Positions 47,880 through 58,374 of a stretch of DNA of 64,000 nucleotides are shown one piece after another. The notes under the pieces were generated by a model. That model saw only the letters and a list, made by a program, of their open reading frames with translations. It was not told where the DNA came from and made no database searches. The first letter of the stretch is position 1. Every line of letters starts with the position of its first letter. Origin of the DNA: Temnopleurus reevesii (Eukaryota; Echinodermata; Echinoidea; Temnopleuroida; Temnopleuridae); contig BQKZ01001324.1 of assembly GCA_036244855.1 (NCBI GenBank), positions 36,323 to 100,322 of the forward strand, in the 5' to 3' direction. The position numbers and the translations under genes were made by a program.

Positions 47880-49230
47880 TTCATCCATTGATTATAATCA
47901 TGCATGTTGTTGCTGACCAATAAAAACAAATTTGCAGGAGCAAGGAAACACCTCAGCCTCCCCCAACTAGCAGATTTTGTAGCAGATTTTCATAGATTTT
48001 CGTAGCATTTTCCCCAACTTAATAGATTCAGGTCCTCCTAAGAATATTTTTTTTTAATTCAGAACAGGAAAAACTGCATGTCTTTGAAGTGTGGATTTTT
48101 TCCCAAGTTTAGCTGAATAATCACAAAATCACTAAATCACATTTAGATTTTTTAAAGATATAACACGATATCAACAATTTCCGCAAAATAAAGTCAAATG
48201 CCAATTCAATGCTTCTTTCTGAAGCTATTGAAAATCGTAACCAGCTTGTGATTGCTATTTCCGCCAGTTCAATACATGGCACATATGAATCTATCGTCCC
48301 ATGACGCACTTAATATTACGGAAATAGATATTAATATTCATGTTTTTATACAAATCTTTTGGTATATTTTGGCAACACACTGTATGTAATTCATTTTCTT
48401 TGTCAGTGAAAAATTGTACATCAAAATTTCTCAAAATGCAATACTTGCTGGTGTACTGTGGTTTCATATAGGTTCGCTCAACACACCTGATCATTTTGTT
48501 GCAATGTTATCCAATATATTGCAGCACAGCAGACAATGCCTGGGGCAAATTGAAATGAAAGTGAAATAACATATATGCAATTTCATTTTGTGGTACAACA
48601 GTGGGCTATACATGATCTGGTTCAAACCGTGTTGTACCAAATTTTGTTCGTTTTGAATTGGACGATGATTGGGTTTGGGTTGTGCTTTATTTGTAAAAGG
48701 TATTGGTAGAGTTGGATACAATTTCACTGTCTGTATCATTTGAGGAAATGATCATCGCAGAATATCTTCGTGAAAAATTCATGGACAATATAATATGTTT
48801 CTACCATGTGAACACTAAATTGTCTTGTTCAGATAAATTAGTATTTGTCGTAGGGAGGACCATATTTATAATAGGTTTATTTCTGGAATAAAAAAGGTAA
48901 AGAACATTGTCCTGGTAAGCTACTGATGAGGCTCTAATGCAAGCATGACACATGTACACAATGTTTAAGACGTTGCACAAATACACCTAACTAATCATTT
49001 ATATTTACCCAAGCATACTTTTGGTCTGTTAAAAGATTACTTAAGTGCATAATATTATAATAGAACTGGCTAAACGCTACTCTGTTTACAAAAGTGATTA
49101 TATCCATGCCATGTAGATGTAGGTTAAAGGTATAGATTCCTAATGACCGGGATGCAGAAAGTGATGTTAAACGAGGTGATATATGAATCACAAAATGCTT
49201 TACATGCCTAAATGTATCTGTGTAGGATAT
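47880..49230. other. Non-coding stretch
   Basis: A short relative of the preceding segment (aggaaaaactgcatgtcttt) lies near 48065. No gene was recognised. Confidence 0.4.
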
Positions 49231-49239
49231 TAGGAGTAC

Positions 49240-49450
49240 ATTTTTGCTCGTATTCTGTGTATTTTACGTCGAACACGTCATCAGCCATTATTCCTACGGT
49301 GTGCTAAGTGCTTTTGCACGTGGGAGCGTTGGCCTGAAATGGGCGGTGCGATCGGTGGTATTGTCTGCGGTGTGTGAGTTCGCGTTCATTTTGTACGTGA
49401 AGCATGTTTTGTAAGGGAGAACGACCGCAGCATGATTTTTTATTTTGCAA
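49240..49450. promoter_or_regulatory. CpG-richer block of unknown role
   Basis: About fifteen CpGs in 200 bp, including gggcggtgcgatcggtgg. A small promoter or an alternative first exon is possible. No frame or strong donor supports either. Confidence 0.2.
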
Positions 49451-49459
49451 TAATTAAGC

Positions 49460-50340
49460 CATTTCTAGGTCGAATTCATTCAAACAAACTATGAACATGC
49501 TCTAATGTACTATTGAAAAACTGCATTATGGTAATAATTTTACTGCAGCTCGCAAACTAGTTAAATATCTGAAGCGCCCTCTTCCCAAAACTGGTCTATC
49601 GCTTTAACATGCATTGGAATTATTCTTGTATGTCGTGTCACAGAAGAAGGACAAAGAATCTTCTTTCACAGCTTTGATATTTACATGCATATCTATATTT
49701 CTATATTTCTATTTTTTGTTTTTCCCCTGAAGAAGGAGGCAGGTGCCCAAAAAAATTTGCGACGTTAGAATAAAATTATCGGCTTAATAATGCACACCCT
49801 TTTTTAAGATATTTTGTTTCTAAATAGTACCAATACGCGAACTAACTGCATATAGTGATATATAGTTTTAAGCATTATTCAAGTTCATGTATTGGCTGAA
49901 TATACAAAAGGAAAATGATGAATGAATTACAGCATTCTGTAGCCAATTTATTTCATATATAATTTTTTCTTTAGATACGTTCAACTTTTTGTAGATTAGA
50001 TGAAGGAATACTACCACAAATTTGAATGGCAATTTTGAATAGATTCAGCTAAAGAATACACCACTTTTTTCTTAGTTTTCCGTCTCTAAGTATAGTTTAA
50101 TAGATAAAACATGACATATTTGGAACTGTGAAAATTGTGACAAATTGAATGAGAATTTTGGCTTATATGGAAAGATGCGTGGGTAGAATAAATAATCACT
50201 CGTTCCATTAGCATTATGGTTGATGTGAGGTGTGATTAATGATTATAATTAGCAATAAATGATGGAATGATAGAAAATCCTTAATGCGATCAAGATGACT
50301 TAATTTTCCATAATTATGGAAATTTATTCACCACCTGATT
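49460..50340. other. Non-coding AT-rich stretch
   Basis: Nothing was recognised on either strand. Confidence 0.4.
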
Positions 50341-50422
50341 GGACAGGAAATAGAATATGGAGCACGTCGTCGTAGGTAGCATTCACTCCGTCAAATCACT
50401 CATCGCCACGGAAACTCTTCCT

Positions 50423-50668
50423 TTAAGTATCCCAGTTACCCAGTTTCAGCCAACGCACCCCGAAAGCGATGCCCATCTGTTCCTTATAATCGTCTAAAAG
50501 CTTCTTTTCTTTTTTCGACGTCTCCGGGAATCCTACACATGATCTGCATAGAATGCAATCTCTTTGATTCCGGGAGCCAGTGGGCATCATGACAAGTGAG
50601 TCGTATTTGCGGCGTTGTTCAATCAGAGTATCATATGCCTCCCAATTTCTATTTTTATTTCGTCTCAT
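50423..50668 (-). CDS. Protein-like minus-strand ORF of 81 residues, unidentified
   Basis: I do not recognise this product. The frame has mixed codon use and higher GC and CpG than its surroundings. Its composition looks like a soluble protein: charged N-terminal part (RRNKNRNWEAYDTLIEQ), a CxxC pair (DCILCRSCVGFPE), a lysine-rich helix-like stretch (SKKEKKLLDDYKEQ) and an aromatic C terminus (WLKLGNWDT, then TAA). The ATG follows directly on an in-frame TAG that could equally be the end of a splice acceptor (cagatgtag). It is not a translation of any repeat identified here. It could be a small single-exon gene, a terminal exon, or a fragment of a retrocopy. A chance ORF is also possible. Confidence 0.25.
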   Translation of the reverse strand: MRRNKNRNWEAYDTLIEQRRKYDSLVMMPTGSRNQRDCILCRSCVGFPETSKKEKKLLDDYKEQMGIAFGVRWLKLGNWDT

Positions 50669-50780
50669 CTACATCTGATACCCTTGTCGGGGTCGATCCA
50701 CACTGCCGACCATTGTTTTTTACGCGAGTGAGGTGTGTGTGCACATACTCTGATTGCTTCCATTTATGTTATGAATCTAT

Positions 50781-50941
50781 GGGGTGTTATTCAAAAGTTG
50801 CAATTGATAGCAAGTTGTGGTTGATCGGAAAGTGCCAATCAAAATCATTGTTTCATGGGCGTCTTGTTGAATGCTCAGGCGAATGAAAATGCGAGTTACA
50901 ATTTGCAAAGTTGCAGTTGATTTGCGGTGTGAACAACACCC
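50781..50941. mobile_element. MITE family M1
   Basis: The ends are GGGGTGTTATTC and GAACAACACCC. The body is close to the copy at 22949. Confidence 0.75.
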
Positions 50942-50991
50942 TCTAAGTTGATTATTTGAAAGATTCTTATGGAAAATACTGTAGCATTATG

Positions 50992-51166
50992 AGAGATGTC
51001 AACTGTCAAGGAATTCGCATTAGATCAAAATTAACATGTGAATGCAAAAGATGAACAAAAATGAGAGAAACACAATAAAAATTACTATATTATCAGCTTT
51101 TCACTTGTCATGAAAGCCTTAAATCCATATACTTCGTAAATATTCCAGAAGAGTTGGCATCTCTGC
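50992..51166. mobile_element. MITE family M2
   Basis: The ends gagagatgtcaactgtcaag and agaagagttggcatctctgc are inverted relatives. The interior cacttgtcatgaaagcctta matches the copy at 35188. Confidence 0.65.
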
Positions 51167-51213
51167 GTTAAGTGGTACATGCTTTCATTGGTTCCTATTT
51201 ATTCAGGATATGC

Positions 51214-51505
51214 ATTTCACTTTTTAAGATACGTAAAGTGTATGTTCTCGTTTGGAGATCATTTTCATATACATGGATGTAGTACCATAGCTAAACACAT
51301 TAAAATTATATGAATGCTTTTGAGATCCCCACGATATAAATTTGAATTTAATAACCTAATATGTTTATGTTACACATTTGAAGAAGGGTTGGCTCTAACC
51401 CATTGACTACTGAATATTGTAATTCCCATAGACTTTATGCAGTGACTACCTGGTTCCAGTAGTCGATGGATTTGATACATCATGAATGTTTGAAATGTGT
51501 GCTCC
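51214..51505. repeat. Dispersed repeat, second copy
   Basis: A collinear relative of 47578-47870 in the same orientation. Confidence 0.8.
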
Positions 51506-51509
51506 TTGT

Positions 51510-52330
51510 CATATTTGATACATAGCAAGCTTTCAGTGTGAACAGCCCCACTCCCAATGTGAACACTCCACCTCTCAATTGAAAGATAGCCAGTGTTTCA
51601 CTCAACATAGTTTAATATCTCATGCATCTAAACAACGTTGACCAAGGCATATTCATCAATATTTTCCATCATTCGTTACTGGCGAGCGGTTAGTTGTTTT
51701 GGAAACCCGAGTCGTTGACCATCATTTCTGGTCATTGGATAATATGATGTCATCACTCAAGGTTGGTCAGTTGCCTGATGCAGTGCGTTCACGACCTAAC
51801 ACCTTTCAGTAGTCTCATTCAAGCCTCCAAGTAGGTTTTCCCTAAAATGGCCTTAATTTACTGTTTGATTTGGCTCAGTATGAAGAGATACTACATGTAC
51901 CTTCAAATAATTCCCAATTATGAAATTAATTTATTTGACATATATTCTCTATCAATGATCAGTAGGAAGAGACAAGGATAAATGGGTTAGAACTATTTTT
52001 CTTGTATGTACTCATACATTATGTTGTGGGTGTGTGCAGAGAGATGGAAAATCTATCTCTCTGGTGTATGCATAATTATCACAAACAAAAATGTAATTTT
52101 AGCATTTTGGCAAGCATTGCATTCTAGGGGCTTACCATAAATTGCTCAACCTTTATGCAGGTTGGATTATTTCATGCAGTATATGATTTGAATCATTGAT
52201 CAAAATTATCCTTATTATGAATGATGATAACGATCATCATCATTACATGTCATCACACAATTGTTTCCCAATGTCTCAGAACGCATGCATGAGCCACATC
52301 ATTCCCCACTGCCAGACCCCTCTTGGTAAA
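51510..52330. other. Non-coding stretch
   Basis: No gene or repeat was recognised. Confidence 0.4.
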
Positions 52331-52335
52331 TAATG

Positions 52336-52415
52336 ATTACACTAATAATAATAACAACAATAATAATAATAGAGATAGTAATAATAATAGCAATGATAAT
52401 AATGATAATTATGTT

Positions 52416-52458
<43 letters not shown>

Positions 52459-52459
52459 C
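52336..52459. repeat. AAT microsatellite
   Basis: Imperfect then perfect AAT/AAC triplets run up to the single N at 52460. Confidence 0.95.
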
Positions 52460-52517
52460 NTTCAAAGTTGTATCATTGTATTGCAGCTCAGAAGATGATA
52501 TTATCAATTGTGCTTTA

Positions 52518-55500
52518 GTATTCGCATATTTATTTTCCATATTTGGATAATGGTCGAAAACGCACCCCATTACATCTAAAAAAAATAGGGGTTGTTTACG
52601 TTTATCCAGTCCAAGAAATACCACCACATCACCCCAAGATCCCAAACACTCTAAGAATTTGTCTGCACTTTGTATACAGGCGAGGATGCAACATTTAGGG
52701 TCGCGTGGATACGCTAACAAGCATTTTAGATGATTAGATGATTAGAAGATGGTGATATAAATATCATTATCAATTATGTTTGAGTATTCTAGTACTTATT
52801 TCTCCATATTTCCATAGGGGTCAAAAGCACACACTCCATTATAGCTTGAAAATACATGTAGTGGTTGTTTACGTTTATCCAGTCCAAGAAATACCACCAT
52901 ATCACCCAATAAGATCCCGAACACTCTAAGAATTTGTCTGCACTTTAGCAATAAGACACAGGCGAAGATGCAACTAGGGTCGCGTGGATACGGTAACATG
53001 CATTTTAGATGATTAGAAGATGGTGATATATACTATTATCAATTATGTTTGAGTATTTTTGTACTTATTTTCCCATATTTTAATAGGTGTCGCAAACAAA
53101 CTTTGTGATATCTAAAAAAAGATATGTTTGTTTACGTTTATCCAGTCCAAGAAATATCATCATATCATCCCATAAGATCCGAACACTCTAAGAATTTGTC
53201 TGCACTTTGGCAATAATGCACAGGCGAGGATGCAATTAGGGTCGCGTGGATACGGTAACATGCATTTTAGATGATTAGATGATTAGAAGATGGTGATATA
53301 TATTATTATCAATTATGGCTGAGTATTCTTGTACTTATTTCCCATATTTTCATATGGGTCGAAAAAACACACCCTCTCTTAAAAAATAGTGGTTGTTTAC
53401 GTTTTATCCAGTCGAAGAAATACCACCATATCACCCCCATAAGATCCCGAACACTCTAAGAATTTGTCTGCACTTTGGTAATACGTACATGCGAAGATGC
53501 AATTAGGGTCGCGTGGATACGGTAACATGCATTTCAGATGATTAGAAGATGGTGATATATATAATTATCAATTGTGTTTGAGTATTCTAGGACTTATTTT
53601 CCAATTTTTTTAATAGGGTAAAAAAACATCCTCTTTTAAAAAATAGCGGTTGTTTACGTTTATCCAGTCCAAGAAATACCACCATATCACCCCATAAGAT
53701 CCCAAACACTCTAAGAATTTGTCTGCACTTTGGCGATACACAGGCGAGGATGCAATTAGGGTCTCGTGGATACGGTAACATGCATTTTAGATGATAAGAT
53801 TATTAGAAGATGGTGATATAAATTATTATCAATTATGTTTAAGTATTCTAGTACTTATTTTCCATATTTTGATAGGGGTTGAAAACACACCTTATTATAT
53901 ATCTTGAAAAAATACTGGTTGTTTACGTTTTTCCAGTTCAAGAATATCACCCTTAGATTCTGAACACTCTAAGAATTTGTCTGCACTTTGGCAATAATGC
54001 ACAGGCGAGGATGCAATTAGGGTCGCGTGGATACGGAAACATGCATTTTTGATGATGAGATGATTAGAAGATGGTGATATATATTATTATCAATTATGTT
54101 TGAGTATTCTAGTACTTATTTCCCATACTTTGATAGGGGTCGAAAATACACCCCATTATATCTCAAGAAAATAGTGGTTGTTTACGTTTATCCAGTCCAA
54201 GAAATACCACCAGATCACCCCCATAAGATCCCAAACACTCTAAGAATTTGTCTGCACTTTGGCAAAACGTACAGGCGAAGATGCAATTAGGGTCGCGGGG
54301 ATACGGTAACATGCATTTTAGATGATTAAATGGTTAGAAGATAGTCATATATGTTTTTATCAATTATGTCTGAGTATTCTAGTACTTATTTTCCATATTT
54401 TGATAGGGGTTGAAAACACACCTTATTATATATCTTGAAAAAATAGTGGTTGTTTACGTTTTTCCAGTTCAAGAATATCACCCTTAGATTCTGAACACTC
54501 TAAGAATTTGTCTGCACTTTGGCAATAATGCACAGGCGAGGATGCAATTAGGGTCGCGTGGATACGGAAACATGCATTTTTGATGATGAGATGATTAGAA
54601 GATGGTGATATATATTATTATCAATTATGTTTGAGTATTCTAGTACTTATTTCCCATACTTTGATAGGGGTCGAAAATACACCCCATTATATCTCAAGAA
54701 AATAGTGGTTGTTTACGTTTATCCAGTCCAAGAAATACCACCAGATCACCCCCATAAGATCCCAAACACTCTAAGAATTTGTCTGCACTTTGGCAAAACG
54801 TACAGGCGAAGATGCAATTAGGGTCGCGGGGATACGGTAACATGCATTTTAGATGATTAAATGGTTAGAAGATAGTCATATATGTTTTTATCAATTATGT
54901 CTGAGTATTCTAGTACTTATTTTCCATATTTTGATAGGGGTTGAAAACACACCTTATTATATATCTTGAAAAAATNAGTATTCGCATATTTATTTTCCAT
55001 ATTTGGATAATGGTCTAAAACACACCCCATTACATCTCAAAAAAATAGTGGTTGTTTACGTTTATCCAGTCCAAGAAATATCACCATATCACCCCATAAG
55101 ATCCTGAACACTCTAAGAATTTGTCTGCACTTTGCCAATACGCGCAGGCGAAGATGCAATTAGGGTTGCATACGGTAACACGCCTTTTAGATGATTAGAT
55201 GGGTTAGAAGATGGTGATATATATCATTATCAATTATGTTTAAGTATTCAAGTACTTATTTTTCCATATTTCATAAGGATAAAAAAAACACCCTGCTATA
55301 TCTCGAAAAAATAGTGGTTGTTTACGTTTATCCAGTCCAAGAAATACCACCATATCACCCTGCAAGATCCTGAACACTCTAAGAATTTGTCTGGCCTTTG
55401 GTAATACGCGCAGGCGAAGATGCAATTACGGTTGCATACAGTAACATGCCTTTTAGATGATTAGATGATTAGAATATAGTGATATATATTATTATCAATT

Positions 55501-56475
55501 ATGTTTGAGTATTCTAGTACTTTATTTCTCCATATTTCCATAGGGGTCAAAAACACACTCTGTTATATCTCGAAAAAAATAGTGGTTGTTTACGTTTATC
55601 CAGTCGAAGAAATATCACCATATCACCCCAAGATCACTCTAAGAACACTCTAAGAATTTGTCTGCACTTTGGCAATATACACAGGCGAGGATGCAATTAG
55701 GGTCGCGTGGATACGGTAACACATGCATTTTAGATGATTAGAAGATGGTGATATATATTATTATCAATTATGTCTGAGTATTCTTATACTTATTTTTCCA
55801 TATTTCCATAGGCTTCGAAAACACACCCTGCTATATCTCGAAAAAATAGTGGTTGTTTACGTTTATCCAGTCCAAGAAAGCATCCACCCCAAGATCCCGA
55901 ACACTCTAAGAATTTGTCTGCACTTTGCCAATACACAGGCGAGGAAGCAATTAGGGTGGCGTGGACACGGAAACATGCATTTTAGATTATTAGAAAATGG
56001 TGATATATATTATTATCAATCATCTTTGAGTATTCTAGTTCTTATTTTGCATTTTTTTTAGGGGTCGAGAAAACACATCCTCTTATATCTTGAAAAATAG
56101 TGGTTGTTTACGTTTATCCAGTCCAAGAAATACCACCATATCGCCCCAAGATCCCAAAGAATTTGTCTACACTTTGGATGCAATTGGGCTGTGTGGCTAT
56201 GGTAACATGCATTTTAGATGATTAGATGGTTAGAAGATGGTGATATATATTATTATCAATTATGTTTGAGTATTTTTGTACTTATTTTCCCATATTTTCA
56301 TAGGTGTTGCAAACATACCGTGTTATATCTTTAAAAATAGTGGTTGTTTACATTTATCCAGTTCAAGAAATATCACCATATCACACTAAGAATTTGTCTG
56401 CACTTTGGCAATGATTCACAGGCGAGGATGCAATTAGGGTCGCGTGTATATGGTAACATGCATTTTAGATGATGT
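52518..56475. repeat. Satellite array, ~265-bp monomer, 15 copies
   Basis: The core ggttgtttacgtttatccag recurs near 52589, 52861, 53125, 53392, 53649, 53917, 54176, 54448, 54707, 55050, 55314, 55582, 55850, 56101 and 56339. Other constants are cactctaagaatttgtctgc and gcaattagggtcgcgtggat. Adjacent monomers differ by several percent, except one 531-bp dimer that is repeated almost exactly (about 53836-54366 and 54367-54897). A single N lies at 54976. In several monomers the minus strand has a 60-70 codon open frame containing VVFLGLDKRKQPL, and others are broken. Confidence 0.95.
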
Positions 56476-56479
56476 TCCT

Positions 56480-57115
56480 TGAACTGTGAGATTGCCGACA
56501 CCTGTGTAGTCCCACCAATAGATCAGAAAGGCGATAGCCCCACTAATCATGATGGTGATGATCGGGCTAAATGGGTCCGTCATTGGGGTCTTGTTAGCCT
56601 GTCTCGATCGAGGGCTCTGGGGGTATCTTCATGAGCGCGAGGTTGCGAGGGATTCTAAATATAGATCATCGATTTTTAAGGGGCATTGGTTTTTGAAGAT
56701 CACAGTGGTTGGTAAATATATGGTGGTTACAATGATCTGTAGATGCAATTAAATTTTAATTCAAATCCAATCAAACATAAAATATTTTTTTCAAAAAGGC
56801 TTTCATCAAAGAGACATCATTTATTCAATTGCTTTTGATTTATATCTCAGTGATTTGAAAATAAAACATTTTTCAGCAATATTGTCTCTTCAACACGCAC
56901 TGATAATAATGTGCAACATAGAAATTGCTCCGGAGTCTACGACAAACATTGTGCAGACTATGATATGGCATTTGGAGAGAGAGGGAAAGAAAGCAAGAAA
57001 TTTGGTCTTGCGGCGTATATTTATGCTAGAGGAATTTGAGAAAGTAAGAATGACCTTCAATATCACCATCCAAAAGATGTACCCTGAGCTCAAATCCATT
57101 GCAGTGGTATCATAC
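56480..57115. other. Non-coding stretch
   Basis: The ORF at 56855-57271 ends inside a MITE and has no domain features. No gene is claimed. Confidence 0.4.
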
Positions 57116-57120
57116 TTTAA

Positions 57121-57305
57121 GGGGTTGTTGCTAGAAACTTATGATCAACTGCAAGTTGCAGGTAACGGCTACACACCAATCAGAATCATTGTTTCATGTA
57201 TGTCTTGTAAAAAGTGCAGACCTTGCATGAATGTAAGTGGGCATATCAATTTGAAATTGATTTGCAGTTGATTAGCAATTTATACCAAGTTTCTAGCAAC
57301 ACCCC
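57121..57305. mobile_element. MITE family M1, best-preserved ends
   Basis: The ends GGGGTTGTTGCTAGAAACTT and AAGTTTCTAGCAACACCCC are an almost perfect inverted pair. It ends 136 bp before the copine exon. Confidence 0.8.
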
Positions 57306-57441
57306 ATTGAATCAATCAGCTTGGTTTATGGTGGATACCATAATGCCCTGTTTCAATCTACCATGTTCATAATGTTGATCCTGGATTTGTCTTATATTTG
57401 GATGAATTCCAATGTCTATATCTTCTTTTTTTTTTTTACAG

Positions 57442-57483
57442 AGACATTGTTGCTTGTAGAAGTAGAACCACGACAAAGCGGAG
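57442..57483 (+). other. 5' UTR part of the copine start-codon exon
   Basis: A long T-tract and acag ending at 57441 form a strong acceptor, so at least one untranslated exon lies upstream. The 42 bases to the ATG contain no upstream ATG. Confidence 0.7.
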
Positions 57484-57633
57484 ATGGCCGCCACAAACCA
57501 ATCTCATGTTCCCTTAGTGACGAAGGTGGAGCTCAGACTCTCTTGCAAGCACCTCAAGAACAAGGATGTGGGCTCCAAATCAGATCCCCTGGCAGTCGTC
57601 TTCCAGCAAGATTCTAGGAAACAGTGGATAGAG
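57484..57633 (+). CDS. CPNE: Copine, first coding exon (residues 1-50, start of C2A domain)
   Basis: Copines are cytosolic proteins with two C2 domains and a C-terminal von Willebrand A-like (copine) domain that move to membranes when calcium rises. This exon starts at an ATG in good context (gagATGG) and reads 50 codons to a phase-0 donor (gag|gtaagc, GT at 57634). The N terminus MAATNQSHVPLVTKVELRLS leads into the first C2 strand, then KNKDVGSKSDPLAVVFQQ, the family's first calcium loop. Asp28 and Asp34 are the expected calcium ligands. RKQWIE ends the exon, and the frame continues directly into the exon at 58195. The following intron (561 bp) is mostly GTG/GAT repeat and holds two partial copies of this exon. 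Which copine paralogue this is cannot be told from 110 residues. Confidence 0.93.
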
Positions 57634-57745
57634 GTAAGCAGATTGTGGTGGTGGTGGTGGTGGTGGTAGTGGTAGTATAGTGGTGGTGGTAGTAGTGTTG
57701 GCAGTGGTGGTGATGGTGATGAGGGTAGTGGTAGTGTGGTAGGTG

Positions 57746-57817
57746 TCTTGCAATGTCCTCAAATCAGATCCCCTGGCAGTCGTCTTTCAGTAAGATTCTA
57801 GGAAACAGTGGGAAGAG
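57746..57817 (+). pseudogene. Broken partial copy of the copine exon (copy 2)
   Basis: It begins at tcttgcaa, matching the exon from base 57541. It lacks about 21 bases of the calcium loop, has CAA changed to TAA (stop) after VVFQ, and keeps a good donor (gag|gtaagg). The only possible acceptor is a tag in GTG-rich sequence without a pyrimidine tract. Confidence 0.85.
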
Positions 57818-57853
57818 GTAAGGAGATTGTGGTGGTGGTGGTGGTTGTGGTGG

Positions 57854-57894
<41 letters not shown>

Positions 57895-57977
57895 GTGGGG
57901 GTGGTACTGGGGGTGATGGTGGTGGTGGTGGTAGATACTATGGTGGGGTGACAGTGGTGGTGGTTGTGTGGAAGGTG

Positions 57978-58070
57978 TCTTGTAAGCATCTCAAGGACAA
58001 GGTTGTTGGCTCCAAATCAGATCCCCTGGCAATCGTCTTCCAGCAAGATTCTAGGAAACAGTGGGTAGAG
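57978..58070 (+). pseudogene. Open partial copy of the copine exon (copy 3)
   Basis: It matches exon bases 57541-57633 at 86 of 93 positions by eye, with the frame open through to gag|gtaagg. Three changes are silent and four alter residues: N26D, D28V, V-to-I and I-to-V. D28V removes a calcium ligand. The upstream 57 coding bases of the exon are missing and the sequence before it is GTG repeat, ending in aag|gtg. I call it a duplicated exon fragment that is probably not spliced in. If the aag were used, a 32-codon, phase-0 insertion would result. Confidence 0.8.
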
Positions 58071-58194
58071 GTAAGGAAATTATTGCTGGTTGGTGGTGGT
58101 GAAGTCGGTGATGGTGGTGATGAAGATGATGGTGATGGTGGTGATGATTGGTTGGTTACCATTTTGATCACGCATACTTCTTACTCTTCTCCAG

Positions 58195-58374
58195 GTTGGT
58201 CGCACAGAAAGAATCAAGAACAACCTGAATCCAGTCTTCACACAGGGCATCTCTATCGACTACTGCTTTGAGGAGGTACAGAAACTCAGGTTTGGTGTGT
58301 ACGACATTGACAATTCCACCGCTGATCTCAATGATGATGACTTCCTTGGGGAAACAGAGCTCACTCTTGGTCAG
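58195..58374 (+). CDS. CPNE: Copine, second coding exon (residues 51-110, rest of C2A)
   Basis: The exon is bounded by ttcttctccag (AG at 58193-58194) and cag|gtaatg (GT at 58375). It is exactly 60 codons, phase 0 at both ends, and joins the exon ending at 57633. [15 protein letters not shown] is the copine signature after the second C2 strand. [16 protein letters not shown] and then [17 protein letters not shown] form the third calcium loop, where Asp87, Asp89 and the 97-99 Asp run supply ligands. The C2A core is therefore present up to its last strand. The next exon was not found in the remaining 5.6 kb, so the gene continues past the window. Confidence 0.95.

Larger units (their letters stand above)
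57640..58165. repeat. GTG/GAT minisatellite in copine intron
   Basis: Blocks at 57646-57740, 57829-57960 and 58085-58155 separate the exon copies. A pure GAT run lies at 57857-57893. Confidence 0.9.

Noticed and set aside
54096..54821. Two identical 64-residue plus-strand ORFs as a duplicated gene
   Set aside because: They are the same satellite monomer in a near-exact dimer; the frame is closed in other monomers.
56855..57271. 138-residue plus-strand ORF just upstream of the copine exon
   Set aside because: Its last third is MITE M1 sequence and the rest has no domain or homologue I can recognise.
57648..58155. The GTG/GAT stretch as coding Trp/Val repeats
   Set aside because: It lies inside the copine intron between a good donor and acceptor, and the flanking exons join in phase without it.
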